From: Discostella pseudostelligera
Taxonomy: Eukaryota > Bacillariophyta > Thalassiosirophyceae > Thalassiosirales > Thalassiosiraceae
Assembly: GCA_036940085.1 (NCBI GenBank)
Contig: JALLBK010000193.1
Location: 1-54,597 of the forward strand
Length of the DNA: 54,597 bases
Reading direction: 5' to 3'
Both the position numbers and the translations under genes were made by a program. The notes beneath the pieces are model-generated. The model ran no database searches. It saw only the letters and a list, made by a program, of their open reading frames with translations, and was not told where the DNA came from. Shown piece after piece: positions 1-9,933 of this stretch (positions are counted from its first letter, which is position 1; each line of letters starts with the position of its first letter).

Positions 1-1
1 G

Positions 2-1807
2 CAGCAGCAGCAGCAGCCGCCAAATCAACTTCGGCCTCCATTCCGTCCCGTCCCACCCGTCACATCCGGTAGCAACAACCCCAACGAGTCCACCATCTTC
101 ATTTCCATACCCCAATTCCTCGACGGGCAACGATGCGGTCATACCCTCCAACGTCTCTTCGAATCAGCCTCCCATCCAGAGCGATTACTCGTTGGATTAA
201 TTGAACAGGTGGAAACGAACGCTGCCACCTGCCTTGAGGAATATTGTGCATTACTTGGGTACAAACTCAAGACTACGACGAACAACGACGAGGGTGCCGG
301 AACACGACAAGCACAGTTTGAGGAAGAAATATTAAACAAATGTCCACATGCATTACAGATTCATGAACGATCGGTACGGTTTCATTACATGGCGGCGAAA
401 GGACCGGTGTATGCACGATCATTTATTAGGAAGATATTGGGAGATGAAGGTGTGTATGTAGTACTATTGAATGCGTTTGTGGATTATCACGTAGGCTCCT
501 TGTTTCTAATCATTATCATTTTGCTCGTTTCATCTTTGGTCTATCCAACCAACAATCATTGTGGGAATATGATGTGATGATATGGGTGTTTAGAATTCTG
601 CATGCAAATCGATGCCGCCACCGACTTTGCACAAAATTGGGATTCACTGGCCACACAACAATGGACGATGACCAATAATGAATATGCCATCTTAAGTAAT
701 ATACCACAGAAAGACCGGGAGAAGAAAACTGCCGGCACTGCTGGTGGAGAAGAGGAGGAGGTACCTCGACAGTGTTCCATCAAAATCGGATCCGAGGGTG
801 TACCCCTCTATGAGAGCATTGCCGACGGCAAAGCCGTTGGCCTACGTCAACCATTATTATCCACCACCCACTCCTCCTCGTTTGCATTTGCCAAATGCCA
901 TTATGAAACCAATGTACCACATGATCCATTTGCCGTACAGCTCCTCGAGACTGAGAAATTTCCGCGATTTGCAAGATTGTGGACTCGGGGGTATGATGTC
1001 TACACACCTGCCGTGAATATAGTGTATCATGATGCTTCGATATTGCATCCACTACATCATGTGATCGGACATGGCGATCGAGGTGAGAGGAAGTGGCCAA
1101 GGAATGATGTGGAACGACGGGATGCACATGTTCGTATGAAGGTGTTGTTGAATATCCATCATGGAATTTCGAGTGCCGAGGCTTCGGCACTATTGGGCAA
1201 TGGTGAAGGAGGAAGTTATAGTGTTGGCGGCGGTGCTGGTAGTACTAGCATTGGAGGGAGGATATCCACGGCACGTGCCAATTTGGGAATATACGGACTG
1301 GGTCGACGAAGGACACTTGAGCAATTACTTGAATTTACAGGAATTGCCTTGCCAGAGAGTGATTTTACCGGACAGCATGGAAATGATGGAAGAGGATGTA
1401 TTAATCCTAAGTGGGTTCCATATGATGCGAATATTTCATCGAAGGCAAATTTGTATGACGGTATGGGGATGGCTGATGATTTGGATTTGGAGCCGGAGTT
1501 CCCAATGAGGACGCTTCCCGATGCAATCGGTGGTGGAAGACGGTATGACGACAACCTGTTTGTCATGAGGGATGGAGAAATGCCAATGAGAATACAAAGA
1601 TTTCGGGATGCTCCTACTTCTGAAGTACCCTATCTTTTGATTTTCGTCTTGTGGGCTGTGGGCTTATGCATCTGGTATGGAATGTTCCTAGGACATGGGG
1701 GTAAGCAAAGACAACAAAGTTCTGGTAAGATTCTGAGAAGTTCAGCAAGGAAGCCAAAGAAGAAAGCAAATCCATTGTCAGAGAGAGTCATGTTAAAGAA
1801 TGTCTGA
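2..1807 (+). CDS. GT60-type GlcNAc-transferase, 5' partial
   Basis: The reading frame is open from the window edge, so the true start lies outside. Exons are 2-449 and 594-1807; the 144-bp intron has a GTGTGT donor and a TTTAG acceptor and restores an E-E-F-C-M-Q-I-D junction. About 553 residues are visible. GT60 (Skp1-type GlcNAc-transferase) hallmarks appear in order: a Q-rich stretch, FISIPQF-DG-RCG-TLQ-LF, KGPVYAR, MQID followed by TDF--NWD, MTNNEYA-LS, FAFAKCH-E--VP-DPF and ARLWTRGYDVYTP. Family members transfer GlcNAc from UDP-GlcNAc to hydroxyproline or Ser/Thr. The usual metal-binding D-S/A-H triplet reads D-A-A here. A hydrophobic segment (VPYLLIFVLWAVGLCIWYG) followed by a basic tail lies near the C terminus, so the enzyme may be membrane-anchored. 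The family call is firm; the acceptor is unknown. Confidence 0.88.
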
Positions 1808-2307
1808 TGGCGCCTTGCGATTTGCAAACACCTTTACTCATGTCTCATGTCCAGCAAGCAGCAGCTGCATGACCATACAGATCCATGCCATGTTTTGACT
1901 TGTGATGTATAAATAAGTAGCATGAAAAAAGAACATCGCCTATTCATTCAGCATGATAATGTATCTCCCAAGTGTAAGTAGTGATGAAATCGAACGAGGC
2001 GAGTGGCGAAGACGATGAACCACGTGGAATCAATCATCTCCAAAAATCGCCGCTTAGCGATCATTCTCCTCCATCGCTCTTTCATGTCACTTTCCCCAAG
2101 CTTTGCGCACAGAGGAATCAGTATGAAACAACATGCCGCTTTTGCCAGCTGCTGCGCTTCGCAGCGTTCCCATCTGCATCTGGCCACACTTTCACTGCTT
2201 CTTCTCTTCTTCTGCAGGCAAAGTTCACATCGCTCGTCATCGTCGACACCATAATCCGATATCCAACCCTACCAATACCAAGACAATTCGTGCTCGTCAT
2301 CATCATC
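1808..2307. other. Intergenic region before the AlgH-like gene
   Basis: A 500-bp gap. TATAAATAAG at 1908-1917 could be a TATA-like element, but it lies about 390 bp before the chosen start. The frame of the next gene stays open upstream to about 1981, so an N-terminal extension of up to about 109 residues cannot be excluded. I see no RNA gene here. Confidence 0.4.
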
Positions 2308-3663
2308 ATGGCGCTCTTCATTGCCAAATACCTCTGCTCCGTCATCCTCCTACTCGCCGCGGATGAATCGGCGGCATTCACGACATCAGAGCTCGGAGGC
2401 GCTGTACCAGCAACATCGAATGCATGCTCATCGAGATCTTTTTCATCGCCGTCACTGTCGTCGCTGATACGCCAACGATGGCCATCCACTACTTCAGCTA
2501 TTACCACCACATCTCTCCACCTATCCAAAGACAACGATCGCGCCCGGATGGAGAAGACATGGGAGAATATGATGGGCGAGGATTGGCGCGAATTCCGAGC
2601 ACGTCTTGTGGCTCGCGAACATGTTGATGCTGCTGCAACCAAATCATCCTCGGACTCATCGAACAAATCCAAATCAGCATCGCAAGAAGATGGTGGCATT
2701 TTTGGTGCCATCACTTCCATGTTCTCACGTAAGATCGGTAATAAGGAGAATGATGATTCCTCCTCTACAGCCACCACGACCGCCACTAATACCAATATAT
2801 TCGACGGCGATGCCGTGGGCGGAGCCACCAAATTTTCTACAATTAGTGCTTCAGATTCTCCTTGCTCGGATCCATTCATGGACGAGGAGGAATGCCACAT
2901 CATATACGACGAACCCAAAGTCAAAATCGACAAACATCGATGGGCCCATCCATTATTTCATGTCGAGCCGGGATGTATACTGGTTGCCAATGAGAAGTTG
3001 GGTGGTGTGTTCCATCAGACGGTCGTGCTTATTATTGATCATCATGATACGGCTGGTTCGACGGGTATGGTTATCAATAGGTACGCGTGTGTGTAGTATG
3101 CACTGATGAAATCGTTATTGCTGCACTTTGGCCGTATCATCATCTCCATTATTTCTGTTACTTCCATTCTACACAGACCATTTCCCGGTAATCTCATGAA
3201 AGTAGCCAGCGACGGTGAATCGAACATTGACCTCTCCCTTAAAATGGCCTTCAGCAATGCCCCCGTAGCTTACGGCGGCCCGGTAATGCAAGACCAATTC
3301 TCCACACTCCATGGCTTTGGTGAAGTCATGGGCTCAAAGAAGGTCTGTCCAGGCGTATTCGTCGGTGGGTCTAGTCAGCTTATGCACGAAGTCCGACGGA
3401 ACAATTTGCACCCCACCGAAGTGCTCTTCGTGAAAGGACATGCGGCGTGGGTGCCTGGACAGCTGGTTCGCGAGATTGAAAAGGGCGTTTGGTATGTTGC
3501 GGCCGCTTCGTCCGACTTGATTTTACGATATGCTGGTGCTCCAGTCTCGAAGGAGGATAATGCTTCGGACTTATGGGCGGATGTCTTGTCGTGTATGGGA
3601 GAAAAGTTTGTGAATATTGCCACGGCGCATAGTGGTAGAGGAGATGAACGAATGTTGCCATAG
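2308..3663 (+). CDS. AlgH/UPF0301 (YqgE) family protein, probably plastid-targeted
   Basis: Exons are 2308-3080 and 3177-3663; the 96-bp intron joins MVIN-R to PFPGN. The protein has 419 residues. The chosen ATG opens a signal-like leader ([18 protein letters not shown]) followed by ESAAFTTS, a reasonable match to the ASAF plastid-targeting motif. A Ser/Asp-rich spacer leads to the AlgH/DUF179 fold from about residue 213: [41 protein letters not shown] and GHAAW-PGQL-REIE-G-W. The molecular function of this family in plastids is not settled. An upstream start in the same open frame is possible. Confidence 0.88.
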
Positions 3664-4234
3664 AAAGTGTGGAAGAGAGAATGAGGAGAAGAGAAAGATT
3701 CATTACCCGGAATTTAATTGATAGAAACTTTTGTTGAGAACTTGAGGTCGATGTTCATGGAGTGAAGAATGCAGAAATACAAACGACAACTATTGTGTAG
3801 GTTACATTAATGCAAATTATTCTCACTTGCATCGTTTGTACGCACCATGATATGATTCCTTGACTGAACAGCCAAAAGACGAGGATCTTGTTTTGGGGCA
3901 AGAGTAAAAATGAGAATGATGAAGTAGCCGCTGATGAGACTCGATGAGCGAGGGTTCATGAATGTCATCATTGCATCGGCCATTCATCCTCGTTCCAAAC
4001 TTCCACGTGGTCGCACGTAGTCGTTGTCCCCACGTTGAGACAAATGCCACGTGGCAGGACGAGTGAGAGTTCCCGCCGTTTTGGATCGAACACGGCACGC
4101 CAATCTTGGGCGCGCCAATCTTGGGCGTGCCTCATTCCGCCGGCCCACCGCCACCATGAACCATGACGAGTGAGAGACGAGGGACGAGAGACGAGGAGCC
4201 GCACACTAGGTGGTGATTTGAGTGACAATTACTG
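3664..4234. promoter_or_regulatory. Nucleoside hydrolase upstream region: G-boxes and near-E2F site
   Basis: This 571-bp gap has no convincing ORF. It contains CACGTG at 4004-4009, the palindrome GCCACGTGGC at 4046-4055, TCCCGCC followed by GTTTTGG at 4071-4084, and a tandem CCAAT-bearing repeat (annotated separately). Purine-rich GACGAG/GAGAGAC repeats run up to about 4195. G-boxes are bound by bZIP and bHLH factors in other eukaryotes; use here is inferred. Confidence 0.5.
4098..4127 (+). repeat. Perfect 15-bp tandem duplication with CCAAT box
   Basis: CGCCAATCTTGGGCG occurs at 4098-4112 and again directly at 4113-4127, with no mismatch. Each copy carries a CCAAT pentamer (NF-Y-type), about 110-135 bp before the nucleoside hydrolase start. 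This is compatible with a duplicated promoter element. Confidence 0.85.
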
Positions 4235-5596
4235 ATGATATGCCACAAGCCTCATCCAAAGCCGCGACGCCTAATTGTCGATACGGATTTGGGCTTGGAC
4301 GATTTAGTTGCCCTGGCAATTCTACGAGTTCAGCAGTTTCTCAGCGGCAGTTCGGGTGGTGGTGACGGTGACCACAAGTATCATCAACATCATAATGAGC
4401 CTCGATGTCATCTTCATCGGCCACCATCATTTCATATCGCGGGTGTGACACTCACTTCTGGCATATCAGTCGCAAATACTAAAAATTCAGAATTGCTAAG
4501 GCGGATATTGCCACCGGGTACTCCCGTTTATGTTAGTAGCGGCGGCAATCATTTTACCACCGACACATCATCATCGTCGTCGTCGACTTCTTCCTACAGC
4601 TCGAGTAGCCAGGAGAGTACAAACAATAATAACAAGCCAATATGGTGGACGAGGACAGCCAATCGAGTGGGTTCATTTCTATCATCGCTTCCTCATCATA
4701 TTTCTCACACTCCTCCTGTTCCCTTAGCGCATAAAGAGAACAACACGATCATTTCCGCAGAGCAATTCATCGCCAGTAACATGGATGATGCCAATGTCGA
4801 CTTTCTTTGTCTTGCTCCATTATCTACGGTTACACGCGCATTGCGCCTTCGGTCATCGTCCTCATCCACAACTGCGAGTAGCGCTCCCAAGGCCTCATTC
4901 TACATTATGGGCGGGATACAATCTGATTCGAGAGTAACGAAACGAGGAGAATCAACTTCCCCATTTGGATATAATGATCCTATCACTACTCAAAACGGAT
5001 GGGATGCACATCAGGCAATGTCAAATGATAGTTCAAGTGACAATTTTGGTGAATTTAACTTTGCACTGGACATTGATGCAGCACGGACTGTGTTATCGGC
5101 AATACCTGATGTTCGTCTTATTCCATTGGAATCATGTACACTTGTTCCAACGTCACTTGGATCCAATACTGATGCAGATAGTTGTAAGGCTATGTTGTCG
5201 CTGTCATCAGTACTGAACGATACACCACCATGTGACAGTGAGACTACATCTGAATTGCAGGTTGCACGCAACAATCTACGCAAGCTATTGCATGAGTTTG
5301 GAACCACCGAGACACAGTGGGACAGTATTGCCGCCGCCATCTATTGCAATGCGTTTTACAACAATGATCATGCCACAGACAGTGTCGATAGCGTAACTAC
5401 GAAGATTGGATTGTGCAAACGGCTAGATTCAAGAGCGATGGAGCTGTCAGATTTAGGAGAAATTACTTTTCCTACTACGGGTCAGATAGTTGACGATGAA
5501 GCAGCACCGCCAGCGACACTTTGGATTTATCCAGATTTTACACTAGACGATGAAATCAACTTTGTGCGATTTTTGTCCGTGTTGTTACATTCGTAA
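4235..5596 (+). CDS. Nucleoside hydrolase-like (IUNH superfamily) protein
   Basis: A single exon of 453 residues. The N-terminal signature VDTDLGLDDLVALAIL (D16, D18, D22, D23) is the Ca2+- and ribose-binding motif of inosine-uridine nucleoside hydrolases, which split ribonucleosides into base and ribose. Later family features are the ISVANTKNSELL helix, DFLCLAPLSTVTRAL, SFYIMGG, EFNFALD--AA, a ladder of core strands and a GQIVDD C-terminal motif. A Ser-rich loop of about 60 residues is inserted around residue 110. The motif expected to supply the last metal-ligand Asp (H-D-P-L-A) appears as AAIYCNAF near residue 370, so activity is uncertain. No signal peptide is visible, so it is probably cytosolic. 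Family call confident, catalysis not. Confidence 0.85.
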   Translation: MICHKPHPKPRRLIVDTDLGLDDLVALAILRVQQFLSGSSGGGDGDHKYHQHHNEPRCHLHRPPSFHIAGVTLTSGISVANTKNSELLRRILPPGTPVYVSSGGNHFTTDTSSSSSSTSSYSSSSQESTNNNNKPIWWTRTANRVGSFLSSLPHHISHTPPVPLAHKENNTIISAEQFIASNMDDANVDFLCLAPLSTVTRALRLRSSSSSTTASSAPKASFYIMGGIQSDSRVTKRGESTSPFGYNDPITTQNGWDAHQAMSNDSSSDNFGEFNFALDIDAARTVLSAIPDVRLIPLESCTLVPTSLGSNTDADSCKAMLSLSSVLNDTPPCDSETTSELQVARNNLRKLLHEFGTTETQWDSIAAAIYCNAFYNNDHATDSVDSVTTKIGLCKRLDSRAMELSDLGEITFPTTGQIVDDEAAPPATLWIYPDFTLDDEINFVRFLSVLLHS

Positions 5597-5682
5597 AGCA
5601 CAAATTATTGAACCGTGTCAGTGAAAAGGAGTTTGTGTTTCGATTTATTTTGCTTAAATGTGTACTTAATTGCATCCCACTC

Positions 5683-5700
5683 TCACTCACTCACTCACTC
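5683..5700 (+). repeat. (ACTC)n microsatellite
   Basis: About 4.5 copies of ACTC lie in the 114-bp gap between two convergent genes. Ordinary simple repeat. Confidence 0.8.
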
Positions 5701-5710
5701 AATCAATAAT

Positions 5711-6763
5711 TCACCGAGACGACGGTGGAACCCTAACAAAGATATTCCTCACTCCCTCAAAATTAGGTCCAGTATACCGTACTATCCTCAAATCAGCATC
5801 CATATATGTTATATCCATGGCATGATCCGTTGGATCAAATATCTCACGTGGCATCGATCGACGTAAATATGTCACCAACTCTTGGACATTGTCAGGTATG
5901 ATCACTTTGGATCCAATCTTTGCTGGACGTAATTGTCTATCGTCAGAAACTTGTATGGTCATACGTGATCCTTGATTGATATTGTAGGTGCATTGGATTG
6001 AGAAGCTTCCGTTGTTGTTGGATTCTTTTGATGATGATTGCGTGCTCTCCTCATAATTCCACTGAGCCACATTCGTTAAACTTCCATTATACCCGTCTGC
6101 CTCAATCTTTTGCATGATGTTCACAAGTTCTAACCGTCTTCGTTCTTCCTCTCCACCATCATCCATCAATGTCGTTGTCGATGATTGCAGAGCAGCAGCA
6201 CGGCGTAAATGTGGTGGTGGCAATAGTAAATTCGTTGAAAATAATAATTTCCATTCCCCCACCAATACCAGGTTTAGAAAATCAATAGTTTGCACCGGAG
6301 AGTAGATGGATTCGAGATAGTTGATGTTGGATTCGACAAGGCGACATATTTCATTGTAGTTGTTATAATTGTAGTATTCATCATCGTCATCGTTGAGAGA
6401 ATCTACTTTGCTTCCTTCTGTGGCTGCGATGGTTGTGATGTATGGTATATTGTCGAGGAGCGATCGTTTGACATCGTCAATCGAAAGTGTGGTAGAACTT
6501 AACTCCCCGAAATATGAATCATCCTTAGAGCGGCCATTCTTCGTTTGTTCAATGGGTCGTCGTTCGGCGACTACGGCAGAAGGTGTGGCGAACCACCCCC
6601 CTCCTCCCCTCTCTACCATTTCCAAAGACAATATCGAACGAGGACAAGTTTTGGCGGCGGTGGTGGCAAAAGCAGTAGGGGGGCTACTGTGAAATGCATT
6701 GACATTCGACAACCCTAACCGCAGCAATGGAAGCAGCAGTACGAGGTGGATGTCACGGTGCAT
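5711..6763 (-). CDS. PAP/fibrillin (plastid lipid-associated) family protein
   Basis: A single exon of 350 residues. The leader MHRDIHLVLLLPLLRLGLSN is followed by VNAFHSSPP, a signal peptide plus ASAF-type motif, so plastid import is expected. The PAP/fibrillin fold is recognised from the helix feeding into LVGEWKLLFSTNLLLPP and from the C-terminal strand set MDITYMD-DLRI-RY-GPNF. Members bind lipids or quinones at thylakoids and plastoglobules. Asp- and Asn-rich loops (about residues 120-135, 240-250) are typical low-complexity insertions. It is divergent with the sulfotransferase-like gene and ends 114 bp from the nucleoside hydrolase stop. The exact fibrillin subgroup cannot be named. Confidence 0.82.
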   Translation of the reverse strand: MHRDIHLVLLLPLLRLGLSNVNAFHSSPPTAFATTAAKTCPRSILSLEMVERGGGGWFATPSAVVAERRPIEQTKNGRSKDDSYFGELSSTTLSIDDVKRSLLDNIPYITTIAATEGSKVDSLNDDDDEYYNYNNYNEICRLVESNINYLESIYSPVQTIDFLNLVLVGEWKLLFSTNLLLPPPHLRRAAALQSSTTTLMDDGGEEERRRLELVNIMQKIEADGYNGSLTNVAQWNYEESTQSSSKESNNNGSFSIQCTYNINQGSRMTIQVSDDRQLRPAKIGSKVIIPDNVQELVTYLRRSMPREIFDPTDHAMDITYMDADLRIVRYTGPNFEGVRNIFVRVPPSSR

Positions 6764-7321
6764 GATGTTGATGTGGCGGCGAGACGATTCTCGCCCTCTA
6801 TCTCTTGCTGAATTAGCTATGATGAAGATACGAAATCCTTTGGGAGGTCGTTTCGGTTACGGTGTTGGTATTGGATTTGCTTCCACCCTCACCTTTGTCG
6901 ACTCTCAAGTGGAAATATGATACTGCCGTCGTCGTCTCGTCATCGTCGTCATGGTTTCTCTTGCTTTTTGTGGGGATGTGGTTGCTGCGGTGGTGTTGAT
7001 GACGTGGGTAGCACATGTCTGTCCGTCGTAGTTTGTTGTTAAGTATCTTTTTCAATTTCATTATGTTTTCCCCGCCATTTTGAATTCTTACACTTCCAAC
7101 TGGAACTCGAAGTGACCTACAGTACCCATGGCCATGGCCAGCAGCGGCAAAGATGTCATAGTAGGTCGAGGCGGTGACTGACTACTACTACCCGTTGTTC
7201 TGGACTCCATGGCAATATATTGTCCTTGTACCAATATACTTAGATATCTCGTGCTTTAGCTCAGGCCTCATGAGCTGCTTGTACTGGTAGTCAACACTGT
7301 CGCGTGTCGCGACACGACTGC
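6764..7321. promoter_or_regulatory. Divergent intergenic region, PAP/fibrillin and sulfotransferase-like genes
   Basis: A 558-bp head-to-head gap without a supported gene. It holds CCCGCCATTTT near 7070 (half of the E2F-like motif), a CCATGGCCATGG palindrome near 7128 and GTC/ATC-rich simple sequence near 6930-6950. Nothing else stands out. Confidence 0.35.
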
Positions 7322-8677
7322 ATGGACCCTCCCAACTACTACGGCAAGAAGCGAAGATCGTCCTCCTACCAACAACAACACCATCTTCGCATCGATGCCC
7401 AGTATGATGATGACAATTATGACGGTTATGTCTTCGAAGATGATAATGGCATCGATGACTCTGCAAAAGACTATTGGAGACAACTACTACTGCTGCCGAG
7501 AACCCTTGTGCAGAGGATGAGGATGTCGATGCTCAATCCAACACAATGCCTTCGAACAGTTAATTATGCTTCCTCGATACGGACAAAAATCATTGTGATC
7601 AGTGTATCCATCGCAATAATACTTCACATAATCGCACCATTATCTTCTTCATTCACCTTCATTCCAAAACATGATGACGACAATCATGCTCTTGGTGATT
7701 CATCACCACAAATTGACAGTGATGGGAAATATCACGGTCGATATCCCAATTCCTTACTCACACTCTTCTACCCCCTAACACTCTATCGGGATGTAGTCTT
7801 AGATCAACCAATTGATATTACCGACGTACCATTCTTTTGGCATCCAAACGTTGTGGACGAGATGGCAGTCAAGAATGCATTGAGAAAATGTTACAAGGCT
7901 GAGATTATTGAATTAAATACCATCGAGGAGATTGAGAATGCCAAGGAGAATAATTTGATAATGAGATTGGTATCACGTAATCGAGTGGGTGAAGGGTCCG
8001 TTGATCCAGTCAATGATGGGGAGAATCCTGCCACGACGAATGTTAGATTGTACAATGGACAACGTCGTCAACCGGTAGTGATTGCCTCTCCTCATATCCG
8101 ACGTGCCGCGGAATTATTTACACATGATTACTCCGGGAGGGTATTTGCCTTCTATCGGCATCCGTATGATTATGATTTACACCCGTCGTTACAAGCCATT
8201 CGAGAGGAAGAAATGTACGATGCCAATGATTTCTTAACACGATTGTTGGCGAGTGTGCCACATGGACCATTGGACTTAAAGGAATTGGGTATTGCCAAAC
8301 ATGTTGTGCGACAGGCTACGGTGGCAGGAACGGCTGATCTCATGGCTGAATCGATTGTGCGGATAGGAAAGTATTTTGGGTGGGTTGCTGTGGGTGGATT
8401 GGGAACCAAAGAGAGTGTCGATAGTGATGATACCATTGCCAGGACGTGCATTGAGAATGTAGTCAAGGACGTACCGGGAGAGAAGTTTATAGATCGTACC
8501 GACGAGTCGGGATGGGAGGAATTTTATAAAGCAAATCGATTCGATTGTGAATTGTATGAGGTGGCAAGGAGTACGTGGAGAGCGCAGATACAAACGATCA
8601 TCCCGTTGATATTGCAAAAGGTCCGAGCGGGCGAGGGTGATGAGGATAAAGAAAAAGAGGGCGACGAAGAGGATTGA
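7322..8677 (+). CDS. Sulfotransferase-like type II membrane protein lacking the PAPS loop
   Basis: A single exon; the ATG at 7322 gives 451 residues. A Tyr/Asp-rich cytosolic N terminus is followed by one membrane anchor (about residues 88-108, KIIVISVSIAIILHIIAP) and a lumenal domain, the topology of Golgi sulfotransferases. Diatom relatives read DVPFFWHIP--GG-T; here the first part is kept (DVPFFWHP) but the PAPS-binding loop is replaced by NVVDEMAVK. Downstream family features survive: VFAFYRHPYD, the NDFLTRLL helix, the K-----RQATVAGTADLMAES segment and KYFGW. The C terminus is acidic and charged. Probably a non-catalytic paralogue, or one with an altered donor site. Assigned from motif memory, so moderate confidence. 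Confidence 0.62.
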   Translation: MDPPNYYGKKRRSSSYQQQHHLRIDAQYDDDNYDGYVFEDDNGIDDSAKDYWRQLLLLPRTLVQRMRMSMLNPTQCLRTVNYASSIRTKIIVISVSIAIILHIIAPLSSSFTFIPKHDDDNHALGDSSPQIDSDGKYHGRYPNSLLTLFYPLTLYRDVVLDQPIDITDVPFFWHPNVVDEMAVKNALRKCYKAEIIELNTIEEIENAKENNLIMRLVSRNRVGEGSVDPVNDGENPATTNVRLYNGQRRQPVVIASPHIRRAAELFTHDYSGRVFAFYRHPYDYDLHPSLQAIREEEMYDANDFLTRLLASVPHGPLDLKELGIAKHVVRQATVAGTADLMAESIVRIGKYFGWVAVGGLGTKESVDSDDTIARTCIENVVKDVPGEKFIDRTDESGWEEFYKANRFDCELYEVARSTWRAQIQTIIPLILQKVRAGEGDEDKEKEGDEED

Positions 8678-8753
8678 TTGTGCAGTATAGTATGTATTTG
8701 TAGTGCTTGTGCTTCTCAATTGTAGATCTGAATTGTTCTCAAATTCCAACGTC

Positions 8754-9770
8754 TTACAGTTCGTCCATGTTTTCAGTAACCTCTGTTTCTCCTCCGACTC
8801 CCTCTCCGCCCTCCCCATTGAATAACGGCTTGAAATGAACAAATATATTTGCAAAGTATTTCCCCCGTAATGGAAAAGGTCGTCCATGCAACACCGAGTG
8901 ACTTTCATATAATACAACATCTCCAGGTGTCATGGTAATATTATGCGCCCATCCCTCGTGATCATACACCTCCAAAGGCCATTCCTCATCGACATCCTGC
9001 CCGACATTAATGATTGCTGATGATATTAGTGGATCGCGATCGACGTGTGGTGCTAATATACTCCCAGAAGTGTAAACTCGAATACCATACAAGGACGATC
9101 GACTGAATGATGTTGCCGACGGAATCCACTCTTTTAAATGCATCTCGACCTCTTGATATATTGGCTCGTGCAAGTCAGGGATGAATTTAGTTTTGCTAGG
9201 AGATACCCTATTCAAAGTAGGGAGAGAAGTGCTTGAGATCGAAGTGCACCATGCACCAATCTATGCATTAAATTCAGAGCAAATATCTACTCACCAATGG
9301 TTGGTATACGTATTCGCATCTGGCCAATATTCCTCTTCCAAATTATCAACAGTACCGTTCTCTTCATTCATGACCTGTTCCCAAAATTCCCGCAATGTTT
9401 TCCACAATTTCTCTGATAATCGAACTTTGGCAAACCCCAAGTCAGTATAATTCGTCATCGCCCTTGGTTGATTAATATTCAGACGTAGTCGTTCCTCTTC
9501 ATTGTATACACAATCTTGACTTTTGTTTAACTGGACATACGTGTACATGCATCCATGGAGGTAGTCGGCGTACAGCATTACCTTTTCGCCATTGAACACC
9601 TGTCCGGTAGAGGAGACGGAGGCATTATCACCCAAGAAGGTGTGATGGATTGGGAAACTGACATCGACGCCGTAATTGATTGCATGAACAGAAGCGGCGA
9701 GGAGGAGAGTGAAGGTGGCGGTGGCCCTCATCATCGCGGTAGGCGATGCATTACTTTTCATTCTATCCAT
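8754..9770 (-). CDS. Prolyl 4-hydroxylase-like 2-oxoglutarate/Fe(II) oxygenase
   Basis: Minus-strand exons are 9295-9770 and 8754-9207, with an 87-bp GTGAGT-TAG intron joining NHW to VSPSK. The protein has 310 residues with the ATG at 9770; ATGs at 9761, 9734 and 9731 are alternatives, the last giving the leader MRATATFTLLLAASVHA. The Fe(II) triad is seen as APHVDRD (H212, D214) and SVLHGRP (H265), followed by LRGKYFANIFVHF, which should carry the 2OG-binding basic residue. The VYTSGSILAPHVD block and the PGDVVLYESHSVLHGRP block are in P4H order. With its signal peptide, an ER/secretory hydroxylase acting on peptidyl proline is likely. The tail is Glu/Gly-rich. Confidence 0.85.
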
Positions 9771-9933
9771 AATATTATTGTCAAGAGGTCGTAGTAGTAT
9801 TGGATTTGGCGGCGGCATCCGGCATCCGGCATCGGCATGGCACATGTGGCTTCATTCATGCTTCTGGCTTGGCAAAGGCATGCATGGCTGGGCGGGCGGG
9901 GGCTTGTCTACGACCTTGAGTTCCCGCTAAATT

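Noticed and set aside
1..16. CAG repeat at the left edge
   Set aside because: It encodes part of a Q-rich stretch of the partial glycosyltransferase; a coding low-complexity tract, not a separate element.
1981..2307. In-frame upstream extension of the AlgH-like gene
   Set aside because: Open but without targeting or domain features, while the ATG at 2308 opens a signal-like leader. Kept as an alternative only.
2118..2933. 271-residue open frame on the - strand
   Set aside because: Antisense to the low-complexity N-terminal part of the AlgH-like gene; Ser/Val/Ala-rich with no recognisable motif.
8276..8920. 214-residue open frame on the - strand
   Set aside because: Overlaps the sulfotransferase-like exon and the end of the oxygenase gene in other frames, with no family features.
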